This document shows, one piece after another, positions 34,140 to 42,950 of a stretch of 64,000 nt of DNA. Position numbers and translations under genes: made by a program. The DNA comes from Pseudonocardia autotrophica. Lineage in GTDB: Bacteria; Actinomycetota; Actinomycetes; Mycobacteriales; Pseudonocardiaceae. The stretch's first letter is position 1. Every line of letters begins with the position of its first letter. Below the pieces are notes generated by a model. It made no database searches. It saw nothing but the letters and a program-made list of their open reading frames with translations, and was not told the DNA's origin. The stretch covers positions 4,836,001 through 4,900,000 of the forward strand of contig NZ_AP018920.1 of the NCBI RefSeq assembly GCF_003945385.1, in the 5' to 3' direction.

Positions 34140-34972
34140 CACCGTTCGAGCGCGTTCTTGAAGGCGCGGGTCTGCGCGGTCAACGCCTGCTCGGTCGGCA
34201 ACCGTTCCATCGAGGACGCCCCGTAGAAGCCGTGACAGGCCTTCGTCCGGGACAGCACGTAGGCGGCGTCCTCCGGCATCGCGATCGGGCCGCCGTGGCA
34301 CAGCACGAGCACGTCGTCGCGGACCTCACGCGCCGCGGCCGCCCAGTCGTCGACCAGCTCGACGCAGTCGTCGAGGGTCTTCGCGGTCTCCGCGCCGATC
34401 GCCCCGCCGGTGGTCAGCCCCATGTGGCAGACGACGATGTCGGCGCCGGCCCTGGCCATCTCGCGGGCCTGCTCGGCGGAGAACACGTAGGGCGTGGTCA
34501 ACAGCTCCTTCACCCGGGCCGCGGCGATCAGGTCGACCTCCAGCCCGTAGCCCATCCCGGTCTCCTCCAGGTTCGCCCGGAAGACGCCGTCGATCAGCCC
34601 GACCGTCGGGAAGTTCTGGATCCCGGCGAAACCGAGCGAGGCCAGCTCGTCGAGGAACCGGTCGGTCAGCAGGAACGGGTCGGTGCCGTTGACGCCGGCG
34701 AGCACCGGCGTCCGGCGGACCACCGGCAGCACCTCGGCGGCCATCTCGACGACGATCTCGTTGGCGTTGCCGTAGGCGAGCAGCCCGGCCAGCGACCCGC
34801 GACCCGCCATCCGATAGCGGCCGGAGTTGTAGATGACGATCAGGTCGATCCCGCCGGCCTCCTCGCACTTGGCGGACAGGCCGGTCCCGGCGCCGCCGCC
34901 GACGATCGGCTCGCCGCGCGCCGCCATCCCGGCGAAGCGCTCCATCAGCTCGGAGCGGGTGAACCGCCTCAT
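34139..34972 (-). CDS. Phosphoenolpyruvate hydrolase-family TIM-barrel protein
   Basis: A 277-residue TIM barrel of the family also called TIM-barrel signal transduction protein. Motifs are [64 protein letters not shown] and [23 protein letters not shown] closes the barrel. Its biochemical reaction is not settled in the family. It overlaps the Tm-1-like gene by four bases (ATGA), the standard pairing of these two proteins, so they probably work together, perhaps on a phosphorylated or enolpyruvyl-type substrate. Confidence 0.85.
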   Translation of the reverse strand: MRRFTRSELMERFAGMAARGEPIVGGGAGTGLSAKCEEAGGIDLIVIYNSGRYRMAGRGSLAGLLAYGNANEIVVEMAAEVLPVVRRTPVLAGVNGTDPFLLTDRFLDELASLGFAGIQNFPTVGLIDGVFRANLEETGMGYGLEVDLIAAARVKELLTTPYVFSAEQAREMARAGADIVVCHMGLTTGGAIGAETAKTLDDCVELVDDWAAAAREVRDDVLVLCHGGPIAMPEDAAYVLSRTKACHGFYGASSMERLPTEQALTAQTRAFKNALER

Positions 34973-36165
34973 TCCTGCACCTCCCGCCACGCGGCGAGCA
35001 CCGCGTCGGCGAATTCGGGGTCGTTGACGTGGTGCGGGATCCGCCGCACCCGGCCGGTCCCGGCCACACCGGACTCGATCGCGGCGAACAGCGCCGCGTC
35101 CGCCTCCGGATCGTGGAACGCCTGGCCCGGCATGTCCAGCGCGGACACCCCGCCCAGAGGGAGCAGGAACAGCCAGCGTCCGGTGAAGGTGTTCAGCTTG
35201 CGCGCCAGCCACTCCCCGATCGCGCGGTTCTCCTCCACGGTGGTCCGCATCAGCGTGACGTTCGCGTTGTGCTCGTAGCGGAGCCGCCCGGCGAACCGGT
35301 CCGGCACGGTCGCGACCGCCCCGAAGTTGACCATGTCGAGTGCCCCGCAGGACCCGACCCAGGGCACCCCGGTGCGGGCGATCGCGTCGAGCCGGACCTC
35401 GCCCGCCGCCATCACACCGCCCACCAGCAGATCGGCGACCTCGGTGGTGGTCAGGTCCAGCACCGAGTCGACCAGGCCGTCGTCGACCAGCTTCTCCAGC
35501 GACGCACCGCCCGAGCCGGTCGCGTGGAAGACCAGCGCGTCCACCTCGTCGCCGAGCAGCTCCCGGACCCGGGTGACGCACGGCGTCGTCACCCCGAACA
35601 TGGTCAGCCCGACCGCGGGCCGATCCGTGCCGGCCGGCGGGGGCCCGGCGGCGACCGCACCGGCCAGCATGTGCGCGGCGTTGCCCAGCACCACCCGGGA
35701 GATCCGGTTCAGCCCGGCCACATCGGTGACGGCGTACAGCATCGCGATGTCGCTCGCCCCGACGTAGGGCGCGGTGTCGCCGGACGCCACGGTCGACACC
35801 ATCACCTTCGGCACCCCGACCGGCAACGCCCGCATCGCTGGGGTGACCAGCGCCGTCCCCCCGGAGCCGCCGAGCCCGAGCACCCCGGCGACGTCGTCGG
35901 CCCGGGCGAGCAGGAACACCCGCAGCGCGAGCGCCATCGCCGCCACCGCGCTCCCCCGGTCACCGGTGAACACCGCCGCCGCGCCGTCCGGGTGGTGGGC
36001 CGCCACCTCGGCGGCGCTCACGTCGCCACCGGCCGGCGCGGGGCCGGGCCCGGTGGACACGTCGATCCGGCACACCGCGACCCCGGTCGCGGCCACCAGG
36101 TCCGCCACGAAGTCGATCTCGGCGTGCTTGGTGTCGCGAGTCCCGATCACATACGCACTCCGCAC
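34969..36165 (-). CDS. Tm-1-like ATP-binding domain protein (UPF0261)
   Basis: A 398-residue protein of the Tm-1-like group, named after the tomato virus resistance protein whose N-terminal domain binds [70 protein letters not shown] and [17 protein letters not shown] are the family blocks. The start is GTG 36165. It is the first gene of the set with the PEP hydrolase-like protein. No signal or membrane segment is present; metabolic function unknown. Confidence 0.87.
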   Translation of the reverse strand: MRSAYVIGTRDTKHAEIDFVADLVAATGVAVCRIDVSTGPGPAPAGGDVSAAEVAAHHPDGAAAVFTGDRGSAVAAMALALRVFLLARADDVAGVLGLGGSGGTALVTPAMRALPVGVPKVMVSTVASGDTAPYVGASDIAMLYAVTDVAGLNRISRVVLGNAAHMLAGAVAAGPPPAGTDRPAVGLTMFGVTTPCVTRVRELLGDEVDALVFHATGSGGASLEKLVDDGLVDSVLDLTTTEVADLLVGGVMAAGEVRLDAIARTGVPWVGSCGALDMVNFGAVATVPDRFAGRLRYEHNANVTLMRTTVEENRAIGEWLARKLNTFTGRWLFLLPLGGVSALDMPGQAFHDPEADAALFAAIESGVAGTGRVRRIPHHVNDPEFADAVLAAWREVQE

Positions 36166-36292
36166 ACCGGAGTTCTACCGGTACCCACCGCTCCGGGGCG
36201 AGGGCCGAGGCCGGAACGACACAGGGCAGTATGGGTCCGGTGCCCGCCAGCCGGGCTCGTGACCTCGCGGCCCCCGACGTCGTTGGAGTGAC

Positions 36293-37453
36293 ATGCACGG
36301 TCAACCGGACGACCACCAGGGCATCGTGCTCCCGCTCGACGGGCGGCCCGGCGGCCCCGCACCCGGGCCACCGGAGCGCAACGGCGGCCGTCGGCCCCCC
36401 TACGTGGGGCCGCCGCCCGGACCCGCGCTGCTGCTGAGCTGGGAGCCCGCCGCCGAGGCGGACGACGCACGCGGCTGGGGCGACCGGCTCAGCGCGTCCT
36501 GTGAGCTGGCCCGCCATCTGGTCCGGCCGCGCGCCCCGCAGGCGGATCTCGCCGTACGGCTCGCGCTGCCCGAGGCGTTCGGCGCGGAGCCGCTGCTGCG
36601 CCTGGTGGGGGCCGAGGCGCCGCCGGCCGGGTCCGGCCCCTCGACGCTGCTGCCGGTCGGGGCGCCCGGTTCCGGGCCCGCGCCGGGCGCACCGCTGGGG
36701 GCGCTGGTCCTCTCGGTCGCCGTGGAGATCGCCGCCACCGGGACCCAGAGCCGGGTGCTGGACGCGATCACCTCCGCGGCCGCTGCTCTCGCGCCCGCCG
36801 GTGTGACCGGGCCGGACTCCCGGCTGCGGGCTGCCGAGGAGGCATTGCGGGCGGCCCAGAACGATCTGCTCGAGCACGGCGCGGTCGGCGCCGGCACCGG
36901 TCTGGACACCGCGATCGCGAACCTGTCGGTGCTGCGTCACCAGACGCACGCCCGGCTCTCGGGCTGGGAACGGGTCGCGGCGGCCGCCGATCCGGCGGGC
37001 TCGCCCGGGATCGCGCTGCGCGAGCAGCTCGGCGAGGTCGGCAAGCTCGGGTGGGACGGGTTCCCGGCCGCTGTGCACGGCGCCTACCAGGCGCTCGTCC
37101 TCGACGCCCGGCGGATCCTGCTGTCCGCGGCCGATCAGCTGCTGCGCTCACCGAGCAGGCCGTTGGCCGCCCTGCGCCCGCTGATCGAGCCGGATCTGGC
37201 GGGGCGCGCATCGGACATCGCGCGGCTGCACCGGCTGCTGGGCACCCTGTCGGTGCTGCCGCTGACCGTGCGCAAGCGCTCCGGCGGGATGCTGCCGAAC
37301 CTGATCGCGGAGCAGGCCGCGACCAATGCGCGCACCCAGGCCCTGTTCACCCGGATGGCGAACGCGCTGCACCCGCCGGCGTGGTGCGGCCGGGTCGCGG
37401 TGGAGGTGCGCGCGCTCCCGTCCGGGGAGCTGCAGATCCTGCGCCCGGCCTGA
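36293..37453 (+). CDS. Hypothetical protein, Ala/Pro-rich
   Basis: A 386-residue soluble protein that I do not recognise. The first 45 residues are Pro/Gly-rich and probably disordered. The rest is mostly helical, with a coiled-coil-like stretch (LRAAEEALRAAQNDLLEHG). No signal peptide or membrane helix is present. GGAG precedes the ATG at 36293. It ends at a strong bidirectional terminator shared with the convergent DoxX gene. Confidence 0.65.
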   Translation: MHGQPDDHQGIVLPLDGRPGGPAPGPPERNGGRRPPYVGPPPGPALLLSWEPAAEADDARGWGDRLSASCELARHLVRPRAPQADLAVRLALPEAFGAEPLLRLVGAEAPPAGSGPSTLLPVGAPGSGPAPGAPLGALVLSVAVEIAATGTQSRVLDAITSAAAALAPAGVTGPDSRLRAAEEALRAAQNDLLEHGAVGAGTGLDTAIANLSVLRHQTHARLSGWERVAAAADPAGSPGIALREQLGEVGKLGWDGFPAAVHGAYQALVLDARRILLSAADQLLRSPSRPLAALRPLIEPDLAGRASDIARLHRLLGTLSVLPLTVRKRSGGMLPNLIAEQAATNARTQALFTRMANALHPPAWCGRVAVEVRALPSGELQILRPA

Positions 37454-37466
37454 CCGGACCCGCAAC

Positions 37467-37516
37467 CACGAACGGACCCTGTCGTGGCGGTACCGCCCAC
37501 GAAGGGTCCGTTCGTG
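37467..37516. terminator. Bidirectional hairpin terminator
   Basis: Perfect 14-bp arms CACGAACGGACCCT and AGGGTCCGTTCGTG enclose a second stem (TGGCGG/CCGCCC). It lies between two convergent genes, 14 bases past the upstream stop. Confidence 0.75.
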
Positions 37517-37532
37517 ATGGTGCGGGGTCCGA

Positions 37533-38666
37533 TCAGCGCGCGGCGGCCTTGGCCCGCTTCCGGGCGTCCTTGGCTGCGCCCTTGGCCTGCTTGGCGGCGT
37601 CCGCACCGGCGCTCGACGCGCGGTCGGCGAGGTCCGAGCCGAAGCGGGCGGCCTGGGCCTGAGCCTGGCTGGCCAGCGTGCTCAACCGGTCGGCGTACTC
37701 TGGGGCACGCTTCTCGGCGCGGGCCACGGCCTTCTGGGCCTGCTTCTCCCAGCGGGCGCGCCGCTTCTCGGCCTCCTTGAGCCACCTGTCGCCGGTCCTG
37801 CCGGCGGCCTTGCGGTACTGCGCGCCGCGCTTGTCGACGGCCTTCTCCAGCTTGTTGCCCTGCTTCGCGGCGGCCTTGGCGAGCTTGGCGCCCTTCTTCT
37901 CGGCTGCCTGCGCCTTCTTCTCCGCCTTCTTCGCGGCCCGCTGGGCGGCCGCCGACAGCTGCTCGGACCAGGTGGAAGCCCGCTCGGAGGCGACCTCACC
38001 GAGATGCGCAGCCTGCTCGGAGGCCTTGCCGCTCCACTCGGTCGCCCGCTCGCGCACGACCGGGCCGTACTCCTCCGCTGCGTCGTGCAGCTTCTCCCGG
38101 GTGCCCGCGGCCGCGGCCGCGATCGAGGTGCCCGCACCGGCCAGTCCGGCGGCGATCTGCGCACCGGTGTCCGAGTCGGAGCCGGGCGACAGGCGGGCCT
38201 GGGCCTTCGCCGCGGCCTGACGGGCGCGGTAGGCGTTCGACGGCTTGCCGTGGGTGTCGGACGCCGCGATCAGCAGTCCGCCCAGCAGGCCGACGTTCTT
38301 CAGGAAGTGGATCTGCTGCTCGGTCCGCTTCTGCTGGTCGGTCTCCTCCCAGAAGCGGTGCCCGGCGAGCGTGGTCGGGATGATCGTGGCGGCCAGCGCG
38401 GTGGACGCCAGACGCGGGAACCTGCCCAGCGCGAGCAGCGACCCGGCGGCGATCTTCACCCCGGCGTCGACCTTGACGAGGGTCTCGTAGTCGGGGCGGC
38501 TGTTCAGCGGCGCGTTCTCGACGACCTTGTCGATCGCCGGTGCGGCCTGGTCCAGCACGGGCTTGGCGGCTTGCGCGTGGCCCTCGGGCTGGCGGAGAGC
38601 GGTCACGCCGCCATAGATGAAAACGGCCGCGAGCATCGGCCGGGCAACTCGTCGCAAGACTGGCAT
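37533..38666 (-). CDS. DoxX-family membrane protein with long Lys/Ala-rich tail
   Basis: A 377-residue protein. Residues 1-140 are DoxX: RPMLAAVFIYGGVTALRQPE, VKIAAGSLLALGRFP, ATIIPTTLAGHRFWEE and KNVGLLGGLLIAA, giving about four membrane helices. From about residue 150 to the end it is a repetitive, highly charged Ala/Lys/Glu helix region (KKAEKKAQAAEKKGAKLAKA and similar). This resembles histone H1-like nucleoid proteins or a long coiled coil on the cytoplasmic face. DoxX proteins are linked to redox balance; the tail's role is unknown. Confidence 0.82.
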   Translation of the reverse strand: MPVLRRVARPMLAAVFIYGGVTALRQPEGHAQAAKPVLDQAAPAIDKVVENAPLNSRPDYETLVKVDAGVKIAAGSLLALGRFPRLASTALAATIIPTTLAGHRFWEETDQQKRTEQQIHFLKNVGLLGGLLIAASDTHGKPSNAYRARQAAAKAQARLSPGSDSDTGAQIAAGLAGAGTSIAAAAAGTREKLHDAAEEYGPVVRERATEWSGKASEQAAHLGEVASERASTWSEQLSAAAQRAAKKAEKKAQAAEKKGAKLAKAAAKQGNKLEKAVDKRGAQYRKAAGRTGDRWLKEAEKRRARWEKQAQKAVARAEKRAPEYADRLSTLASQAQAQAARFGSDLADRASSAGADAAKQAKGAAKDARKRAKAAAR

Positions 38667-38747
38667 GGGTCACCTTTCCCCGGTTCACCGCGTCCGCAAA
38701 CCCCGGGTGCGCTGGCATCACAGCGACTGTGCGGCAATCATGCCCGG

Positions 38748-39746
38748 GTGACGAACGGACGGCGGGCTATCGGGCTCGACATCGGAGGAACGAAGGTCGC
38801 CGGAGCGATCGTGGGCGAGGATGGCACGGTCCACGCGGAACTGCGCCGCAACACCCCGGACACGTCCGACGCGACCACGATGAACGACCTCCTGCGCGGG
38901 ATGGTCGAGGAGCTGCGCGGCGGCGACGCGGGCGACGGTGTGTGCGCGATCGGCGTCGGCGCGGCCGGGACGGTCGAGTGGCCGATCGGCCGGATCCGCT
39001 GGGCGCCCAACAACAACTACGAGAACTGGGACCTGCGCGGCGACCTGGAACGGATGACCGGGCTGCCGACCGTCGTCGACAACGACGGCAACGTGGCCGG
39101 CCTGGCCGAGGCCCGGCTGGGCGAACGCCGCTTCGACGACATGCTCCTGCTGACCGTCGGCACCGGGGTGGGGGCCGGGATCGTGCTCGGCGGCCGGATC
39201 TACCGAGGCGCGCACGGCCTGGGCGCCGAGGTCGGGCACATGAACGTCAATCCCGACGGTCCGCAGTGCGGCTGCGGCAACTTCGGCTGCCTGGAGTCGG
39301 TCGCCTCGGGTACCGCGCTCACCAGGATGGGCCGCACCGCCGCCGCGCACGACCCGGACGGGATGCTGGCGCATCTGGCCGCCGAGGACGGCGGCGAGGT
39401 GAACGGCCGGCACGTGACCACGGCGGCGATGGCCGGTGACCCCACCGCGCAGTCACTGTTCGAACGCCTCGGCCGGGCGCTGGGCACCGGGATCGCCGGC
39501 CTCAACGCGATCTTCGAGTTCGAGGTCGTCCTGATCGGTGGCGGTCTGGTCGACGCCGGCGAACTGCTCCTCGGGCCCACCCGGCGCGCCGCGCGCGAGT
39601 TCCACTACGGCCCGCCGCACGTCCGGCCGATCCCGGAGGTGCTGCCGGCGACGTACAAGGGCGACGCCGGGAAGATCGGCGCGGGACTGCTCGCGCTGGA
39701 GGAGACGATCGCCCCGGAACGGGCAGGTCTACCCTCGAACGAGTGA
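38748..39746 (+). CDS. ROK-family sugar kinase (glucokinase type)
   Basis: A 332-residue ROK protein. The ATP motif is IGLDIGGTKVAGAIV and the catalytic Asp is in VVDNDGNVAGLAEA. ExGH is EVGHMNVNPDG, followed by the zinc motif CGCGNFGCLE. FEVVLIGGGLVDAGELLLGP closes the kinase domain. These features fit an actinobacterial ATP- or polyphosphate-dependent glucokinase. It lacks the N-terminal HTH of ROK repressors. It starts at GTG 38748 and overlaps the PhoD-like gene at GTGA. Confidence 0.88.
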   Translation: MTNGRRAIGLDIGGTKVAGAIVGEDGTVHAELRRNTPDTSDATTMNDLLRGMVEELRGGDAGDGVCAIGVGAAGTVEWPIGRIRWAPNNNYENWDLRGDLERMTGLPTVVDNDGNVAGLAEARLGERRFDDMLLLTVGTGVGAGIVLGGRIYRGAHGLGAEVGHMNVNPDGPQCGCGNFGCLESVASGTALTRMGRTAAAHDPDGMLAHLAAEDGGEVNGRHVTTAAMAGDPTAQSLFERLGRALGTGIAGLNAIFEFEVVLIGGGLVDAGELLLGPTRRAAREFHYGPPHVRPIPEVLPATYKGDAGKIGAGLLALEETIAPERAGLPSNE

Positions 39747-41464
39747 CACTCCTGCTCGGGCCGGTACTGCGGCACGTCGACGAGACATCCGCCCTGGTCT
39801 GGGTGCAGACCGACCGGTCGTGCCGGGTGGAGGTGCTCGGCTGCGCGGCCCGCACCTTCGAGGTCTCGGGCCTGCACTACGCCCTCGTCGTCGTGCACGG
39901 CCTGGAGCCGGACACCCGGCACCCCTACGAGGTGCACCTGGACGGGGTCAAGGCGTGGCCGCAGCCGCACTCCCCGTTCCCGGGCAGCGTGATCCCGACC
40001 CGGGGGCCGTCCACCGAGCGGCGGCAGCGGATCGTGTTCGGGTCCTGCCGCTACGTCAAGCTCTCGGACCCGAAGACCGCACGCACCTACGGGCTGGACG
40101 CCCTCGACGTCTACGCCGCCCGGATGGCGGGCCGCCCGCCGCAGGAGTGGCCGAGCGTGCTGCTGATGCTGGGCGACCAGGTGTACGCCGACGAGCTCAC
40201 CCCGCAGACCCGGCGCCGGATCGCCGGGCGCGGGGAGCGCCACCCCGACTGGCCGGACGACGAGATCGTCTCCTTCGAGGAGTACTCCGGGCTCTACCGC
40301 GACACCTGGTCCGATCCGGAGGTGCGGTGGATGCTGTCCACCGTCCCCACCGCGATGATCTTCGACGACCACGACGTCCGGGACGACTGGAACACCTCCG
40401 GCGCCTGGCGGGCCCGGATGGCGGAACTGCCCTGGTGGCCGGAGCGGATCCGGGCCGGGCTGGCGTCGTACTGGGTGCATCAGCACCTGGGCAACCTCAC
40501 CCCGGCCGAGCTCGCCGCCGATCCCGACTGGCAGGCGGTGCAGGCGGCCGACGGCGACGTGTGGCCGCTGCTCGCCGAGCGGGCCGACCGGTGGGACCGC
40601 GAGATCGGCGACGGCGACGACCGGCACAAGGACGAGCGGTTCTCCTTCTGCTGGGAGCTCGGCGGCACCCGGCTGATCGTGATCGACTCCCGGAACGGCC
40701 GGATCGTCGAGTCGCTGCCCCGCAAGATCGTCTCCGACGCCGAGTTCGGCTGGGTGCGCGAGCGCGCACTCGCGCCGGGCCGGATCGACCACCTCGTGCT
40801 GGGGTCGTCCATCCCCTGGCTGCTGCCCCAGGTCATCTCCGACCTGCAGGCCGGGGTGGAGAAGGCCGCGAACCGGGGCGGCCGGTCCGGCCGGGCGGCC
40901 GAGTTCCTCCGCCAGGAGGCCGACCTGGAGCACTGGCCGGCGTTCGGGCACTCGTTCGCGCGGATGGCCGATCTGGTGCGGGACGCCTGCCTGCCGCGCG
41001 CCGGGGACCCGCCACCGGCGAGCGTCTCGGTGCTGTCCGGCGACGTGCACCATTCCTACGCCGCCGTCGCCGACGTGCACGCCGACGCCCCGGGCGACCG
41101 GCCCGGTCGCGGCGTCGACGGCACCCGGGTGCACCAGCTGACCTGTTCCCCGGTGCACAACGTCGTGCCCGGGTTCATGCGGGTGCTGTTCCGCGTCACC
41201 TGGTCGCGGCTGATCGCGCGGGCCAGTAACCGGTGGGCCCGCGACCACGGCACCGGCCGGGCCGGGGTCTCCTGGGGGCGCACGGCAGGGCCCCTGTTCG
41301 GCAACCTGATCGCCACCCTGACCCTGGACGGGCGCCGGGCGGCGGTCCGCTTCGAGCGCCCGCGTTCGGCGTCCACCCTGGAGCTGGCCGCCGAGGTCGC
41401 ACTGACGCCGCAACCTCCCGCCGAGCGCTCCCCGGCGCAGGTCGCGCTGGGCGCGGGCGGGTAG
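39743..41464 (+). CDS. PhoD-like metallophosphatase
   Basis: A 573-residue protein. An N-terminal fibronectin-like domain (residues 1-90) precedes the PhoD catalytic domain, with FGSCRYVK, LMLGDQVYADEL, MIFDDHDVRDDWN, VIDSRNGR and SVLSGDVHHSY as metal-binding motifs. It has no Tat or Sec signal peptide, unlike secreted PhoD, so it is probably cytoplasmic. These enzymes cleave phosphodiesters or phosphomonoesters with Ca/Fe centres. It is translationally coupled to the ROK kinase. Confidence 0.87.
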   Translation: MTLLLGPVLRHVDETSALVWVQTDRSCRVEVLGCAARTFEVSGLHYALVVVHGLEPDTRHPYEVHLDGVKAWPQPHSPFPGSVIPTRGPSTERRQRIVFGSCRYVKLSDPKTARTYGLDALDVYAARMAGRPPQEWPSVLLMLGDQVYADELTPQTRRRIAGRGERHPDWPDDEIVSFEEYSGLYRDTWSDPEVRWMLSTVPTAMIFDDHDVRDDWNTSGAWRARMAELPWWPERIRAGLASYWVHQHLGNLTPAELAADPDWQAVQAADGDVWPLLAERADRWDREIGDGDDRHKDERFSFCWELGGTRLIVIDSRNGRIVESLPRKIVSDAEFGWVRERALAPGRIDHLVLGSSIPWLLPQVISDLQAGVEKAANRGGRSGRAAEFLRQEADLEHWPAFGHSFARMADLVRDACLPRAGDPPPASVSVLSGDVHHSYAAVADVHADAPGDRPGRGVDGTRVHQLTCSPVHNVVPGFMRVLFRVTWSRLIARASNRWARDHGTGRAGVSWGRTAGPLFGNLIATLTLDGRRAAVRFERPRSASTLELAAEVALTPQPPAERSPAQVALGAGG

Positions 41465-41471
41465 CCCGCGC

Positions 41472-42254
41472 TCAGAACCCGGTGCGGGACAGCCAGGTCG
41501 TCCAGACCGCCGGATCGCCGAGCACCTGCAGTCGGGCGTCGTCGGCGGGGATCCGGCGCAGCACACCCAGCAGCAGATCGGCGGCGGCGCCCCGGACGGC
41601 GGCCGCGCCCTTGCCGTGCCCGTGCTCCCACACCACCCGGCCGCCGGCGGTCGTGATCATCCACTCGCCGGCCGCGCCGAGCTCGTCGTCCACCGCGTGC
41701 AGGTGCAGCGTCACGCCGTCGGGCAGCGGCGGCTCCGCGGCCGCGGGGCGGGCGGTCAGCAGGTCGAGCCATTCCGAGACGCCGTCCGCGGCGACCTCGG
41801 GCGCGATCTCGAAGGCGGCGCCGAGCGCGAGCGCCGCGTCGGCCCGGTGCACGGTGGCCTCGTGCAGTCGCCGCCGGATCCACCAGGCGGCGGGCTTCGG
41901 CCCGGTGAACGTCCACACCGGGGCGTCGCGGCCGGCGACCGTCACCGCATCGAGCAGCTCGGTGACGCTGTCGCGCAACCACTGTGCTCCCGATTCGGGG
42001 CCGTCCTCGGCAGGCTTGCCGCCGACGACGGCGCGCGGGTCCAGCCCCTCGGTGGCCCCCGCGGCGATCATCTGGGCCGCCCAGCGGTGCCCCCGGCCGA
42101 CGTGCCGCTCCAGCTGGAGCAGGCTCCATCCCGGACAGGTCGGCACCGGGACGGACAGGTCGGCCGCCCGCAGCAGGTCGGCGAGCCGGTCGTTCTCCGA
42201 GATCAGGAGCCCGGCGTAGGGGTCGATCGTGCTGCCCTGGGGTGTCCCCGGCAT
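41472..42254 (-). CDS. Mycothiol-dependent maleylpyruvate isomerase-family protein
   Basis: A 260-residue DinB-fold protein (TIGR03083 type). DPYAGLLISENDRLADLLRA and PTCPGWSLLQLERHVGRGHR hold the first metal-binding His; RRRLHEATVHRADA holds the others (HExxxH). The C-terminal domain is the usual SCP2-like sheet. I start at ATG 42254 with GGAGG upstream, which gives the normal family N-terminus. An ATG at 42341 is in frame but would overlap the divergent gene's start. The natural substrate is unknown. Confidence 0.83.
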   Translation of the reverse strand: MPGTPQGSTIDPYAGLLISENDRLADLLRAADLSVPVPTCPGWSLLQLERHVGRGHRWAAQMIAAGATEGLDPRAVVGGKPAEDGPESGAQWLRDSVTELLDAVTVAGRDAPVWTFTGPKPAAWWIRRRLHEATVHRADAALALGAAFEIAPEVAADGVSEWLDLLTARPAAAEPPLPDGVTLHLHAVDDELGAAGEWMITTAGGRVVWEHGHGKGAAAVRGAAADLLLGVLRRIPADDARLQVLGDPAVWTTWLSRTGF

Positions 42255-42339
42255 GAACTCGGGCCTCCACTCGCAAAACTGTCGAGGTAGTTCCGGCGAG
42301 TCGCGCATGACGACCGCGCCGGTCGGGTAGGTATAGATC

Positions 42340-42744
42340 ATGCCTCCGCACCGCGACTGGACGCGACGGGGAGTAGGGCGCGCGCTGCTCTACTGGCCGC
42401 TGGTGGCCTTTCTGCTGGTGGCGGCCTTCCCTGCCGTCGCGGTGCCGCTCGTGATCGTATCGGGATTCGGCCTGCTGTTCCTCGGCCTGATCGGCGGTTT
42501 CGCCGGGAAGCGTTGGCGCGCACGGCGACTCGCGCGGGCCCGGCGGGCGGTTGCCGAGCTTGCGGAGCAGGTCGCCCCGGGGGCCGGCGAGGAGCCCGGC
42601 ACCGATGGCATCTCGGAGCGCCCGGCGCCCTGCCCCGCGGCATGGCCCACCGGACGACACGCCCGACGCCCCCGGCAGCCGCACAGCGTTGCCGCACAGC
42701 CGATCGCGGCCGCCGAGGAGCCCGCCGAGCAGAGCGCAGCCTGA
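42340..42744 (+). CDS. Small membrane protein of unknown function
   Basis: A 134-residue protein with two close membrane helices (about 17-35 and 38-55: LLYWPLVAFLLVAAFPAVAV and PLVIVSGFGLLFLGLIGGF). A basic Arg-rich stretch and a disordered, Pro/Ala/Glu-rich cytoplasmic tail follow. No ribosome site precedes the ATG, but TAGGTA ends six bases before it, so the transcript may be leaderless. It is followed by a strong hairpin. Confidence 0.6.
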   Translation: MPPHRDWTRRGVGRALLYWPLVAFLLVAAFPAVAVPLVIVSGFGLLFLGLIGGFAGKRWRARRLARARRAVAELAEQVAPGAGEEPGTDGISERPAPCPAAWPTGRHARRPRQPHSVAAQPIAAAEEPAEQSAA

Positions 42745-42768
42745 GGGCTGCTCCGACCCGGCTCGTTC

Positions 42769-42827
42769 CACGCCTCGGGCCCCGCCACACACCTGTCGTC
42801 ACGGGTGCGCGGCGGGGCCGAGGCGTG
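42769..42827 (+). terminator. Strong hairpin terminator
   Basis: CACGCCTCGGGCCCCGCC (42769-42786) pairs with GGCGGGGCCGAGGCGTG (42811-42827) with one bulged base. It lies 25 bases after the stop of the small membrane protein gene and upstream of icmF. Confidence 0.7.
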
Positions 42828-42950
42828 TGTGGCCTGCACCGGGAGTGATCGTGATGTGACCCGCACCCCGTTTCTTGTACGTCCGATACTAGGATGTCAA
42901 ACTAAATGAGCCGGGCCCGTCGTCCGCACACCCGGCGGGAGGAGCGGGTC

